From Flavobacterium sp. KACC 22763 (GTDB lineage: Bacteria > Bacteroidota > Bacteroidia > Flavobacteriales > Flavobacteriaceae): a stretch of 64,000 nt of DNA. Positions 19,108 through 29,700 of this stretch are shown piece by piece (within the stretch, counting starts at the first letter, position 1; every line of letters begins with the position of its first letter). The notes under the pieces are model-generated. The model ran no database searches, was not told the origin of the DNA, and was given only the letters and a program-made list of their open reading frames with translations. The translations under genes and the position numbers were made by a program. The DNA is taken from contig NZ_CP117879.1 in NCBI RefSeq assembly GCF_028736155.1, positions 2,232,001 through 2,296,000 of the forward strand, written 5' to 3'.

Positions 19108-19193
19108 TCCTGCAAGGTTTCCAAAACCTTGTAGGTATGTAATTTATAAAAACAACTAATTTAAACCTACAAGGTTTTGAAAACCTTGCAGGA
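19108..19193. repeat. Double palindrome in the operon gap
   Basis: A 29-nt self-complementary unit (TGCAAGGTTTCCAAAACCTT core) at 19108-19136 and its inverted copy at 19165-19193 are separated by 28 nt. The architecture is the same as at 15.7 and 37.4 kb. Confidence 0.85.
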
Positions 19194-19212
19194 AATAAAA
19201 AAAACATAAAAC

Positions 19213-20397
19213 ATGGAACAAACATTAAGATGGTTCGGACCAAATGATCCTGTTTCTTTACAAGATATCAAACAAACCGGAGCGACCGGAATTGTAACGG
19301 CTTTACACCATATTCCAAACGGAGAGGTTTGGAGCATTGACGAAATCATTAAACGAAAAGTTGAAATCGAACACGAAAACGGTGATCCTAAAAAAGGTGC
19401 TTCTGGATTGACTTGGTCGGTTGTAGAAAGTATTCCGGTTCACGAAGACATTAAAAAACAGACTGGAAATTATCTTCAATATATTGAAAATTATAAAGAA
19501 AGCATTCGCAATTTGGCTTTGTGTGGCATTAAATGCGTTTGCTACAACTTTATGCCTGTTTTAGATTGGTCAAGAACAGATTTGTCTTATACAGTTGAAG
19601 ACGGTTCAAAAGCTTTACGTTTTGATATCAATGCTTTTGCTGCTTTTGAATTGTTTATTTTGAAAAGACCAGGCGCAGAAAACGAATATTCTGAAGAACA
19701 GAAACAAAAGGCAAAAAGCTATTTTGAAGCCATGACTCCAGAAGATAAAATTAAATTGCAACAGAACATTCTGGCTGGACTTCCGGGTGCCGAAGAAGCT
19801 TATACAGTGGAAGATTTCTTGGTAACCTTAAGTGCTTATAATCATATTGATAGACAAGCATTAAAGAACAATTTATTTCACTTTTTAAAAGAAATTATTC
19901 CAGTTGCTGAAAGCAAGGGCGTATTGATGGCGATTCATCCAGACGATCCTCCTTACCCAATTTTAGGTTTACCAAGAGTGGTAAGTACTGAAGAAGATTT
20001 GATGGAATTAATGAATGCTGCTCCTTCTCCATCAAACGGATTTACAATGTGTACAGGTTCTTACGGTGTTCGTGCTGATAATGATCTGCCTGGAATTGTA
20101 AGACGTCACGGTGATAAAATGAATTTTATTCACTTGAGAAGCACACAACGCGATGAAGAAGGAAGCTTTTACGAAGCAAATCATTTAGAAGGCGATGTGG
20201 ATATGTACGAAGTTGTAAAAGCAATTTTGGAAGTTGAAAAAAGAAACAACAGCACTTTGCCAATGCGCCCTGATCACGGACATCAAATGCTGGACGATTT
20301 AAAGAAAAAAACAAATCCGGGGTATTCTGCAATTGGCCGTTTAAGAGGCTTAGCAGAACTACGCGGACTTGAAATAGGGATCAAACGATCCTTGTAA
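19213..20397 (+). CDS. uxuA: Mannonate dehydratase
   Basis: 394 residues, full length. The N-terminus [20 protein letters not shown] and the block [10 protein letters not shown] are hallmarks of UxuA. Metal-site residues are in [22 protein letters not shown] and the C-terminal [10 protein letters not shown]. It dehydrates D-mannonate to 2-keto-3-deoxygluconate in the glucuronate pathway. Third catabolic enzyme of the operon after aldolase and oxidoreductase; uxaC was not seen in the window. Confidence 0.93.
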   Translation: MEQTLRWFGPNDPVSLQDIKQTGATGIVTALHHIPNGEVWSIDEIIKRKVEIEHENGDPKKGASGLTWSVVESIPVHEDIKKQTGNYLQYIENYKESIRNLALCGIKCVCYNFMPVLDWSRTDLSYTVEDGSKALRFDINAFAAFELFILKRPGAENEYSEEQKQKAKSYFEAMTPEDKIKLQQNILAGLPGAEEAYTVEDFLVTLSAYNHIDRQALKNNLFHFLKEIIPVAESKGVLMAIHPDDPPYPILGLPRVVSTEEDLMELMNAAPSPSNGFTMCTGSYGVRADNDLPGIVRRHGDKMNFIHLRSTQRDEEGSFYEANHLEGDVDMYEVVKAILEVEKRNNSTLPMRPDHGHQMLDDLKKKTNPGYSAIGRLRGLAELRGLEIGIKRSL

Positions 20398-20400
20398 AAA

Positions 20401-20467
20401 TTCACCGCAAAGTCGCAAGGAACGCAAAGTTTAATTTTCCTTGAGTACTTTGCGCCTTTGCGGTGAA
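20401..20467. repeat. Inverted repeat, GCAAAG word family
   Basis: TTCACCGCAAAG (20401-20412) pairs perfectly with CTTTGCGGTGAA (20456-20467), with further GCAAAGT/ACTTTGC pairing inside. A GTG at 20463 inside the right arm gives a false upstream start to the next gene. Confidence 0.85.
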
Positions 20468-20501
20468 AAAAAAACTAACTAACCACAAAAACCACAAAAC
20501 C

Positions 20502-22133
20502 ATGATTCGCCAAGCCATTCTTATATCCTGTGGCTTTTTTATAAACTCAATACTGGCGCAGGAAATACCCAAAATTTTAACTTCAAAAACCTATTATCTG
20601 CCTGATTTCAGTTATGCAGGATATCGCTTTGGCGAAAGTCAGATTCCTGACGCTAACGGTAAAGTTATAAATGCAGCAGATTTTGGCGTAAAAGCCAATG
20701 ATAATTTAGACGATTCAAAAGCACTTTTAAAAGCTTTTAAAGCCGCGAATGCTGTTGAAGGCAATGTAATTCTGCAATTACCTGCAGGGCGCATTATTCT
20801 AAGTGAAATTCTTTATATCGAAAGAAGCAATTTTGTACTTCGCGGTGCTGGTTCTAACGAAAACGGAACTGAAATCTATTGCCCAAGACCTATGATGTAT
20901 CTTAAAGATTCTGATGTTTTGGCTGAACTTCGCGAATACCTTACCACATTTGATAAAAGACAACGTGAACCAGAAAATAATATAGATCTTCCTTTTTCGC
21001 AATACGCATGGTCAGGCGGTTTTATTTGGACTCAGATTCCGGGTGAACGCGTAAAATCGTATTTGGATAAATACGAACCAGAATCTAATCCGTTGGCGAA
21101 AGTTAGTTCGGGAAAAATGGGCGAACATATTATCACGGTTTCTGATGTAAAAGGACTAAAAGTTGGTGATGTTGTCGAATTACAATTGTTTAATAAAGAT
21201 GGTGAAAATGGCGAGATCATCAAAGATTTATATCAGGGAGCTAAAGTAAAACCCGGTTCGCATCATTGGAAATTTCCAAAACTTCCAATTGTGAGACAGC
21301 AGGTAGAAATCATTAAAATTTCTGGTTCAAAAATCACTTTAAAAACGCCTTTGACAATTTCAATAAAATCAAGTTATCAGGCGCAATTGGTAGAATGGAA
21401 ACATTTAAACGAAGTCGGAATCGAACATCTTCGCTTTACTTTTCCAGATATTCCGAGAGTTGCACATCACGTTGAACCTGGAAATAATGGTATTTTCCTG
21501 ACTCGTCTTTTTAACAGTTGGGTTAAAGACATTAAAATCACCAATGCCGATAGCGGTATTCTTGCGGAAGAAGTTTCTAATGTAACCATTCAGGATATTA
21601 CAACAGATGGACCGCATTTAGCGCACTACACCGTAACTTTAGGTGGCGTGCACAATATTTTGGTTAAGAATCTGAAAATCTATAATTCGGCCGTTCATCC
21701 TTTAAGTTTCAACACTTTTGCTACTAAAAATGTGTATCAGAACTGCGAAATTTTTACAGATCCGGTTTTAGATCAACATTCAGGAGCCAATCATCAAAAT
21801 CTATTTGACAATATTACGGTTCACTTAAAAGCTGATAAAAATAATAGTTATGCCTTATTTGGCGGCGGAGGAGCCGATTACTGGAAACCTTCTCACGGAC
21901 CTTTCAGTACGTTTTGGAATTTAAATGTTCAGGTTGAGAATCCAGATCAATCAAAACCAGTTTTGTTGTACGGAATGAAAGATGGCGCTTTTGCCAGAAT
22001 CATTGGTGTTCACGGAAATGCAAAATTTGAAATTAAATACGATGTCGATCCATATATTGAACTTTTGAATAAGCCGATTGAAAAAATTCCGTCTCTTTAC
22101 GATTATCAATTAAATAAACGTTTGAAAAAATAA
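20502..22133 (+). CDS. Secreted right-handed beta-helix protein (pectate-lyase superfamily, DUF4955-like)
   Basis: 543 residues from ATG 20502; an in-frame GTG at 20463 lies in a repeat arm and is rejected. A signal peptide (IRQAILISCGFFINSILAQ) is followed by a Pectate_lyase_3-type opening (VINAADFGVKANDNLDDSKALLKAFKAA), the sign of a parallel beta-helix. The later half (SGANHQNLFDNI, YALFGGGGADYW) resembles the DUF4955 type. No catalytic set could be assigned. The context, GH88 and a glucuronate pathway, makes a lyase or hydrolase for a uronate-containing chain likely. This is one of the more interesting unknown enzymes here. Confidence 0.72.
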   Translation: MIRQAILISCGFFINSILAQEIPKILTSKTYYLPDFSYAGYRFGESQIPDANGKVINAADFGVKANDNLDDSKALLKAFKAANAVEGNVILQLPAGRIILSEILYIERSNFVLRGAGSNENGTEIYCPRPMMYLKDSDVLAELREYLTTFDKRQREPENNIDLPFSQYAWSGGFIWTQIPGERVKSYLDKYEPESNPLAKVSSGKMGEHIITVSDVKGLKVGDVVELQLFNKDGENGEIIKDLYQGAKVKPGSHHWKFPKLPIVRQQVEIIKISGSKITLKTPLTISIKSSYQAQLVEWKHLNEVGIEHLRFTFPDIPRVAHHVEPGNNGIFLTRLFNSWVKDIKITNADSGILAEEVSNVTIQDITTDGPHLAHYTVTLGGVHNILVKNLKIYNSAVHPLSFNTFATKNVYQNCEIFTDPVLDQHSGANHQNLFDNITVHLKADKNNSYALFGGGGADYWKPSHGPFSTFWNLNVQVENPDQSKPVLLYGMKDGAFARIIGVHGNAKFEIKYDVDPYIELLNKPIEKIPSLYDYQLNKRLKK

Positions 22134-22137
22134 ATTT

Positions 22138-22289
22138 AAACAGATAGAAACATAGTTTTTAGGAACGTAAAAAGGCATTTCACTTGCATAAACAATCATA
22201 AGGTTTGCGTGAAGCTATGTGTGAAAAACTAGTTTTTTTTTTATAATATCTTTTTTATAAAAAGAAAAAATCTATGTTTCTATGTGTTT
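22138..22289 (+). repeat. CACATAGAAACATAG repeat element, copy 1
   Basis: Arms AACAGATAGAAACATAG (within 22138-22155) and CTATGTTTCTATGTGTT (within 22272-22289) form an inverted repeat around an unpaired centre. The centre shares AAAAAGGCATTTCACTT (22169-22185) and AGCTATGTGTGAAAAAC (22213-22229) with the inverted copy at 29735-29873. Confidence 0.85.
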
Positions 22290-22303
22290 AAAAATTAATC
22301 TCC

Positions 22304-22360
22304 CAAAGTCGCTAAGACGCAAAGAGAAAATTTAAAAAACTTTGCGACTCTGCGACTTTG
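22304..22360. repeat. Inverted repeat, GCAAAG word family
   Basis: CAAAGTCGCTAAGACGCAAAG (22304-22324) faces its near-complement at 22340-22360. It lies directly behind the preceding element, just before the HTCS gene, so the 262-bp gap is nearly all repeat. Confidence 0.85.
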
Positions 22361-22395
22361 CGAGAAACTCAATTCACAACATAAATCTGTGCGCT

Positions 22396-25300
22396 ATGAA
22401 ACTTAAAATAGCTGTTTTATTATTTGTCTTTGTTTTCGGGAATTTGTTTTCCCAAAATAAATATCGTCTTAAAAATTTCTCTACGACAGACGGTCTTTCG
22501 CAGAGTTCTGTCATTGCCATTCATCAGGATAAATTTGGACAAATGTGGTTTGGCACACGTGATGGTCTGAATAAATATGATGGAAGCCGTTTTACGATTT
22601 TTAGGAATGATGCCGCAGATAAATATTCGATCAGCAACAATGATATTTTAGCCATTGAAGAAGACAACGTGGGAAAAATCTGGGTGGGAACTTATAATGG
22701 TTTAAACTGTTACGATCCTGTTTCTAATCGTTTTACGAGATATCTTCATACCAAAACGAATCATACGATAAGTAATAATGCTGTTTGGAGCATAAGAGAA
22801 ATTGGCGGTGAAATGTGGTTTGGAACTTCAAAAGGATTAACGATTTACAATAAAAAAACAGGATCGTTTACATCGGTTTTTCATTCAGATGATGATGCTT
22901 CTACTCTTCCGAGCAATAATATTCTCAGCATTTTAAAAACCAAAGAAGGTGAAATCTGGATTGGAACAACTAAAGGTTTATGCAAGCTCACAAATCGAAT
23001 GAACGGAAAATTATTCTTTAAAAATTATCCGTTAAACACAACTGATTTATTGAACGTTCAATCGGTTATTGAAGATAAAGACGGTAGTTTGTGGATTGGA
23101 ACAAAAAACAAAGGACTTTTAAAATTTGACCAAAAACAGAAAGCTTTTGTTTCTTTTTTACCAGCTGAAAAATACCGCGAAATCAATACCGACATTCGTT
23201 CTTTAGTTATAGACCAACAAGGTTCTTTATGGGTGGGAGCTTATGACGGAATTTATATTTTAGGAAAAGATAAAAGTCTTCAGAAAATCAATAATAGTAA
23301 TAATGCAAACGGAATCGACAAAGTAAAGTCGGTTTTTATGGATAAAAAAGGTTCAATTTGGATTGGCTGCTATTATAAAGGTGTAAATCTTTGGGATGTT
23401 TCTAATGTTAATTTCTCTAATTATAATCAGAATTCGAAAAAGATTCCGATGAGTTTTGATGTCGTGAGTTCGATCATTGCCGATAAAAACCAGAACATTT
23501 ATTTTGGAACTGAAGGCGGCGGAATTACAATTTATAATAGAAATAATGAATCTCTAAGTTATATTAACAGCAAAACTGGACAAACCAATAAAAATGACAT
23601 TAAAGCAATGTGCTTATCTGACGATCATATTTTATGGATTGGCACTTTTTCTAAAGGATTATCTGCTTACAATACCATTTTTAAAAGAATTGAAGATGAT
23701 AGAATTTCTTCAGATTTAAGTGAATTGCTAAAAGATAGTGGCGTTTATGCCCTTAAAACCGAAGGTTCGATTTTATGGATTGGAACTTTCGGAAAAGGTT
23801 TAATTCGCTATAATACAATCAGTAAAACTTTTGATGCTATTGGAAATGACAATACCAAACCCGTTTTCCTTACCAACAATATTCTTCGTACGATTTTAGT
23901 CGATAAACAAAACTTTCTCTGGGTTGGAACTCAAAATGGTTTAAATCGTATTCCGCTCAAAAATTTTAATCCGCAGAAATATGCTATTCAGCATTTCTTC
24001 TACGATCATTCGACTTTATCGGGCGCTGATATTCTGACTTTATTTCAGGATTCTCAAAACAAAATTTGGGTAGGAACAAAAGCAAAAGGACTGCATTATT
24101 TTGATGGAAAAAAATTCAATCCAATCAATCTTAGAATCGGAAACACAGTCATTACTTCTATCCATTCCATTTTAGAAGATGACGATAAAAACCTTTGGAT
24201 CAGCACCAATCAAGGAATTATAAAATACAATACCATTAAAAAAACGGTTGCTATTTATGATCAGAAAGATGGTTTGGCAAGCAATGAATTCAATGATAAT
24301 TCGGCTTTAAGATTAAGTTCAAATCAGTTTTATTTTGGAAGTCCGTCGGGAGCAACATTTTTTGATGCTACCAAAATTTCCTTAAACAAATATGCGCCAC
24401 AGGTTTTAATAACCGATTTGAAAATTAAAAACGAAACGGTCCACGCACATGATAAAGAAGGTATTTTGGAACAAAGTATTGGTTTTACCAAAACGATTAC
24501 TTTGGATTATGACAAGGCCAATTTCTCGATCAGTTTTGCGATTCCGAATTACATTCGATCTAAAAACAACCAATATAGTTATCGTTTAACAGGTTTAGAA
24601 AACAACTGGACAACAACTAAAAACAGCGAAGTCAATTTTGCGATTCAGAATCCGGGAACTTATACTTTTGAAGTTCGTGGCGCCAACAATGATGGCGTTT
24701 GGAATCAGAATCCAACCACTTTAACCGTAATCGTAAATCCTGCTCCGTGGCGCAGTATATGGGCATTTATGCTTTATGGAATCGTGATTGGATTAGGTTT
24801 ATACGGTTTGATCTGGATTATGAAATCTAAAGCTCGATTGAAGCAAAAGCTTGAATTGGAATATCTGGAAACACAGCGAATTGAAGAAAACAATAAACTA
24901 AAACTGGATTTCTTTACCAATATTTCGCATGAATTCAGAACGCCTTTGACTTTGATTTTAGGTCCATTACAGCAAATTTTAGCCGATTATAACGGAACTA
25001 ACGAAATGTACAAAAAGCTTCTGGTAATTGAAGGAAGCGCGAATCATTTGTTGAGTCTGATTAACCGATTAATGGATTTCAGAAAACTCGAAAATCATCA
25101 AGTTGCACTAGAATCGGCAAACGGAAACATTGTAAAATTCACCAAAGAAATCTTTCTTTCATTTATTGAATATGCCAAAGACGGCGGTTACGACTATTCT
25201 TTCGAAACTGAAAACGAAGAAATCTTGGTTTATTTTGACCGTTACAAACTCGAACGTGTATTTTACAACTTGATTTCGAATGCTTTTAGATATACTCCAA

Positions 25301-26487
25301 AAGGCGGTTCGATTAAGATTAAAATCAATCATGATCAGCAGAATCTGTTTATTGCTGTTGAAGATTCGGGCGTTGGAATTGCAGAAGAACATATTGATAA
25401 AATTTTTGATTTGTTTTTTGAAGTTCCAACTCATAATCAAGTTCAGAAAAACTATAATAAAGGAACTGGAATTGGGCTTTCAATCGTAAAAAATATTGTT
25501 GAACTTCATAAAGGAAAAATCGATGTTACCAATAAACCAACTGGCGGAGTTGTTTTTAAAGTGACTTTACCGCTTGGGCGCGAACATCTTTTGGACAGAG
25601 AAATTATTCCTGATTTTAAAATCAGTGACGACATTGAACAATATCAAGCGCAATTGGAGCCTTCGGAAGTTGTCGAAAATGAAGACATCGAAGATTTAAT
25701 TGTAAATGAAGAAAAACAAACAATATTGATTGTTGAAGATCATAAAGTCTTGAGAAAGTTCATGAAAAACCTTCTCAAAAAAGATTACAACATTATTGAG
25801 GCTGAAAATGGTAAAATTGCTTTGGAAAAAGCGTTGAAATTTGTTCCCAATTTGATTATTAGTGACGTTATTATGCCCGAAATGGTTGGTACTGAATTGT
25901 GTTCTAAAATAAAGGAAAACATCAAAACCAGCCATATTCCAGTTATTTTATTGACTTCGAGATCTTCATTGGTTTACAAATTTGAAGGATTGGAAAGCGG
26001 CGCCGATGATTACATTAGCAAACCATTCAATTTAATGGAATTCAGACTTCGCGTTAAAAACCTTCTGAACACTACAGAACGCTTAAAAATCAAGTTTTCA
26101 AGCGAAGACAGTTTTATTCCGTCAGAAATCACAGTTTCTTCATTGGATGAAGAATTATTGAAAAAAGCATTCAAAATTGTAGAAGAAAACATTTCAAACG
26201 AACAATTTGATATTCCGTTTTTCTGTTCTGAATTGGGTGTCAGCAGAACCATGCTGTTTCTAAAAATTAAAGCGTGGACCAATTGCACGCCAAACGAATT
26301 TATTCATGAAATTAGATTAAAACGTGCGGCTCAATTATTAGAACAAAACAAATTGACCGTTTCTGAAATCAGTTATAAAGTCGGTTTCAACAATCCGAAA
26401 TACTTTAGCAAATGCTTCCAGAAAAAGTATGGCGAGACTCCATCTCAATATGCCGACAAATTTTACAAATCTTCGGTCGTAATTTAG
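22396..26487 (+). CDS. Hybrid two-component system sensor/regulator (HTCS)
   Basis: 1363 residues from ATG 22396; the upstream TTG at 22342 is inside a repeat. In order: signal peptide (KLKIAVLLFVFVFGNLFS), two propeller sheets of about 14 repeats (WFGTRDGLNKYDG, WIGTTKGL and so on), Y_Y_Y domain, one membrane helix (about 780-800), HisKA with phospho-His in SHEFRTPL (about 844), HATPase (SGVGIAEEHIDKIF, GTGIGLSIV), receiver (about 1108-1225, aspartate in SDVIMPE about 1155) and AraC HTH (about 1255-1361). It senses an oligosaccharide in the periplasm and activates the adjacent SusCD genes. Confidence 0.93.
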   Translation: MKLKIAVLLFVFVFGNLFSQNKYRLKNFSTTDGLSQSSVIAIHQDKFGQMWFGTRDGLNKYDGSRFTIFRNDAADKYSISNNDILAIEEDNVGKIWVGTYNGLNCYDPVSNRFTRYLHTKTNHTISNNAVWSIREIGGEMWFGTSKGLTIYNKKTGSFTSVFHSDDDASTLPSNNILSILKTKEGEIWIGTTKGLCKLTNRMNGKLFFKNYPLNTTDLLNVQSVIEDKDGSLWIGTKNKGLLKFDQKQKAFVSFLPAEKYREINTDIRSLVIDQQGSLWVGAYDGIYILGKDKSLQKINNSNNANGIDKVKSVFMDKKGSIWIGCYYKGVNLWDVSNVNFSNYNQNSKKIPMSFDVVSSIIADKNQNIYFGTEGGGITIYNRNNESLSYINSKTGQTNKNDIKAMCLSDDHILWIGTFSKGLSAYNTIFKRIEDDRISSDLSELLKDSGVYALKTEGSILWIGTFGKGLIRYNTISKTFDAIGNDNTKPVFLTNNILRTILVDKQNFLWVGTQNGLNRIPLKNFNPQKYAIQHFFYDHSTLSGADILTLFQDSQNKIWVGTKAKGLHYFDGKKFNPINLRIGNTVITSIHSILEDDDKNLWISTNQGIIKYNTIKKTVAIYDQKDGLASNEFNDNSALRLSSNQFYFGSPSGATFFDATKISLNKYAPQVLITDLKIKNETVHAHDKEGILEQSIGFTKTITLDYDKANFSISFAIPNYIRSKNNQYSYRLTGLENNWTTTKNSEVNFAIQNPGTYTFEVRGANNDGVWNQNPTTLTVIVNPAPWRSIWAFMLYGIVIGLGLYGLIWIMKSKARLKQKLELEYLETQRIEENNKLKLDFFTNISHEFRTPLTLILGPLQQILADYNGTNEMYKKLLVIEGSANHLLSLINRLMDFRKLENHQVALESANGNIVKFTKEIFLSFIEYAKDGGYDYSFETENEEILVYFDRYKLERVFYNLISNAFRYTPKGGSIKIKINHDQQNLFIAVEDSGVGIAEEHIDKIFDLFFEVPTHNQVQKNYNKGTGIGLSIVKNIVELHKGKIDVTNKPTGGVVFKVTLPLGREHLLDREIIPDFKISDDIEQYQAQLEPSEVVENEDIEDLIVNEEKQTILIVEDHKVLRKFMKNLLKKDYNIIEAENGKIALEKALKFVPNLIISDVIMPEMVGTELCSKIKENIKTSHIPVILLTSRSSLVYKFEGLESGADDYISKPFNLMEFRLRVKNLLNTTERLKIKFSSEDSFIPSEITVSSLDEELLKKAFKIVEENISNEQFDIPFFCSELGVSRTMLFLKIKAWTNCTPNEFIHEIRLKRAAQLLEQNKLTVSEISYKVGFNNPKYFSKCFQKKYGETPSQYADKFYKSSVVI

Positions 26488-26510
26488 CGAATCCACTGTT
26501 TTAAAGGGTT

Positions 26511-26546
26511 AAAAAAGGGTATCTGTATTTTTAGATACCCTTTTTT
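26511..26546 (+). terminator. Intrinsic terminator after HTCS
   Basis: AAAAAAGGGTATCT (26511-26524) and AGATACCCTTTTTT (26533-26546) pair perfectly over 14 bp, and the stem ends in six Ts. It separates the HTCS transcript from SusC. Confidence 0.85.
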
Positions 26547-26571
26547 GTATTTCTATATCGTTTTCGGCGCA

Positions 26572-26579
26572 TACATTTG
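26572..26579 (+). promoter_or_regulatory. Bacteroidota -7 element before SusC
   Basis: TACATTTG is a perfect TAnnTTTG match. No TTG lies at 19-nt spacing (the nearest is 24 nt away), which fits a promoter that needs an activator such as the HTCS. The start point would be close to 26584. Confidence 0.5.
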
Positions 26580-26583
26580 CGAT

Positions 26584-26676
26584 ATGAAAATCAAAAAAAC
26601 GAGCTACTTATTGCTGCAAATTTTATTTGTCATTCTAATCATCGGAATGAGTCTATTGTTTTTTTACTTAATCTAA
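26584..26676 (+). CDS. Possible 30-residue membrane peptide before SusC
   Basis: ATG at 26584 opens a 30-codon frame ending at TAA 26674-26676. It reads MKIKKTSYLLLQ, then a run of about 18 hydrophobic residues (ILFVILIIGMSLLFFYLI). This is a lysine-rich start and one membrane helix, like small membrane proteins. The start codon falls near the predicted transcription start, so it would be leaderless. It could also be an untranslated leader of susC. No family recognised. Confidence 0.4.
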   Translation: MKIKKTSYLLLQILFVILIIGMSLLFFYLI

Positions 26677-26703
26677 CTTATTAACCCTAAAACCAAAAAA
26701 TGA

Positions 26704-29700
26704 ATGTTTACAAACCAAACAAACAAATCGTTTAAATGGTGTTTACTAGTATCTTTTTTACTGATAAATATCGTGATGCACGCACAAGAACGAAAAGTGA
26801 CTGGAAAAATAACTTCTAGTGAAGATTTACTTGGACTTCCTGGTGCTAATGTCTATATCAAAAATTCTTCTGTAGGTGCTTCTGCCGATATGGACGGGAA
26901 TTATACTGTGATTGTAGGAGAGAAAAATGCTGTTTTAGTTTTCAATTTCGTCGGATTTCAAACTGTTGAAATTCCAGTTGGAACGAAAAGTGTTATCAAT
27001 GTAAGTTTAAAACCAGATACAAAAGCACTAGACGAAGTTATTGTAGTAGGTTACGGAACTCGTAAAAAGAGCGATATAACAGGATCTGTATCTTCTGTTA
27101 CAGCAAAAGAGCTTACCGCTTATCCTGTTTTAAGTGCAGAGCAAGCTTTACAAGGTCGTGCAGCTGGGGTTTCGGTAATGTCTAATAATGGTGGCGAACC
27201 TGGTGCTCCAACTAAAATTAGAGTTCGTGGAGGAACTTCTATCAATGCCAGCGGAGATGCACTTATTGTTGTTGACGGTTTTGCAGGTGTTTCTATGCCA
27301 GCTCCTCAGGACATTGCTTCTATTGAGGTTTTAAAAGATGCGTCGGCTACTGCCATTTACGGATCAAGAGGTTCAAACGGAGTTATTATGGTAACAACCA
27401 AAAAAGGAAAAGCCGGAAAACCTGTAATTGAGTTCAGTAACTCGACTTCTGTTCAATCGGTAAACAACAAATTGCATCTTTTGAATGCCGATCAGTTTGC
27501 GGCTTACAGAAAAAGTTTTACTACTCACACGCAAGGTCCAGCAAATACAGATTGGCAAGATGTAATTTATCGTGACGGAATGATTTCTAATACGCAGTTG
27601 TCTTTCTCTGGCGGATCTGATAATGTGAGATATTATGTTTCTGGAACATACTTTAATCAAAATGGTGTGGTTATTAATTCAGGAATTGACAGATACACGA
27701 TCGTAGGAAATCTTGAGGCCGATTTATCTCCAAAATTTAAAGTGGGTTTAAATACTTTTACAAGCAAACAAAACAAAGAAGGAATTGTGAGCCAAACTAG
27801 CGCCGGAGGAACTGGTGCTGCGGGTGTAATTGCATCAGCTTACCGTTTTATGCCAGATAAAGGAATCTACAATGCCGATGGTTCTTATACGACAACAGCT
27901 CCAATTGGTGATGATATTGACAATCCGTATGCAACAGCAATGGAAAACATCTTAGAAATCGTTTCTGTAACAAACCGAAACAATTTCTTTGCCCAATACC
28001 AAATCACAAAAGATCTTGATTTTAAAACTACTTTAGGTTTAACTGATAGTAATTCGCAAACAGGAAGATTTATTCCTTCAACTTTAATTGCTGGTAAAAA
28101 CATCAAAGGAGAAGCTTCTGTAAACAATACAAGATTTTCTTCTTTCCTGACAGAGAATTATTTGACTTTCAAACGTGAAATTATCGATAAAGGAATTTTG
28201 ACGGTTCTTGGAGGATATTCATACCAAAAAAACAAAAACGAAAATTCGTATGCGGCTTCAAGAGGATTCTTAACAAATACAAACTCTTACAGAAATCTAG
28301 GTGCTGGAACTGTTTTCTTAAAACCTGATTCTGGTTTATCTGAAACGGAATTAATCTCTGCTTTCGGAAGGTTGAATTTTGATTATGCGGACAAATATTT
28401 ACTAACGTTTACAGCAAGACGAGATGGTTCTTCAAGTTTTAGTAAAAACTATAAATACGGAACTTTCCCTTCTGGTGCAATTGGATGGAACATTAGTAAA
28501 GAGAATTTCTTAAAAGATAATAAAACAGTTTCAAACTTAAAATTAAGAGCGAGTTATGGAGCAACAGGAAATCCTTCAATTGGTGCCTACTCTACTCTTT
28601 CTAGATTCTCTGAAATCTATTATGTAAGCGGAGACGTGATTACCAATGCGGTTCAGTTAACTTCATTAGATAATCCAAATTTAAAATGGGAAACGTCTTA
28701 TCAGCAGGATTACGGAATTGATTTAGGTTTATTTGATAACAGAATCAGCATTACAGCAGATTATTATAAAACGATTACTAAAGATTTATTGTTTAACAGA
28801 CCGCTTCCAGGAATTTCTGGAATTGCTTCTCAGCTTCAAAACGTGGGTGAGTTGGAAAATAAAGGATGGGAATTGGCTATTAATACCCGAAACTTTATTG
28901 GTGCAGATTTTACTTGGTCGACAAACTTTAATATTTCTTCAAACAAAAACAAAGTATTAAAATTGGCGGATAATAAAGATCTTTTAATCAATTCAGCTCC
29001 GGGACATTTCTTGGCAACTGAATCGCAAATTTTGAGAGTTGGACAGCCCGTTGGTTCTTTCTTCGGATTTATTTACGATGGTGTAATTCAGCAGGGAGAA
29101 ACTGTTGTGCCAGGAAACTTTGAAACAGCTCCGGGTGGCGAAAAATTCAGAGATGTAAATGGAGACGGAAAATTAGATTCTCAAGATAAAACGATTATCG
29201 GAAACCCGAATCCAGATTTCATCTTCGGATTCAACAATGATTTCACCTATAAAAATCTTGATTTGAATATCTTCTTTCAAGGTTCAGAAGGCGGTCAAAT
29301 CTTAAACTATACTTTGATGGAATTGGCTTCTGGAAATAACAACGCTACAACTGAAGTTTTAGATGCTTGGACACCAACTCATACTGATACTAATGTTCCT
29401 GCAAATGCGGCGAGAACCAAAAGAATCACTTCAAGATTTGTTTATGATGGAAGCTACATTCGTCTAAAAAACATCTCTTTAGGATATAGTTTAGATGAAA
29501 AAATTGTTTCTAAAATGGGATTAAGCAAAGTTCGTTTTTACATCAGTGCTCAAAACCTTTGGACGATTACAGATTATCCAGGTACAGATCCAGAAACGAA
29601 CTACTTAAACGATTCAAATGCTAGAAGTAATACTTATCTAGGATTAGATTACGGAGGATATCCAAACGTAAGAACGTTTACCGCAGGATTCAATTTAAAA

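Noticed and set aside
20463..20501. GTG start giving 13 extra residues to the beta-helix protein
   Set aside because: The codon lies in the right arm of an inverted repeat, the extension is KKKLTNHKNHKT-like and non-conserved, and a normal signal peptide starts at ATG 20502.
22138..22360. CRISPR-like array of repeats
   Set aside because: The units are inverted pairs and not regularly spaced direct repeats, and no cas gene is near.
22342..22395. TTG start giving 18 extra residues to the HTCS
   Set aside because: It lies inside the GCAAAG repeat; MKLKIAVLLF at 22396 is a normal signal peptide start.
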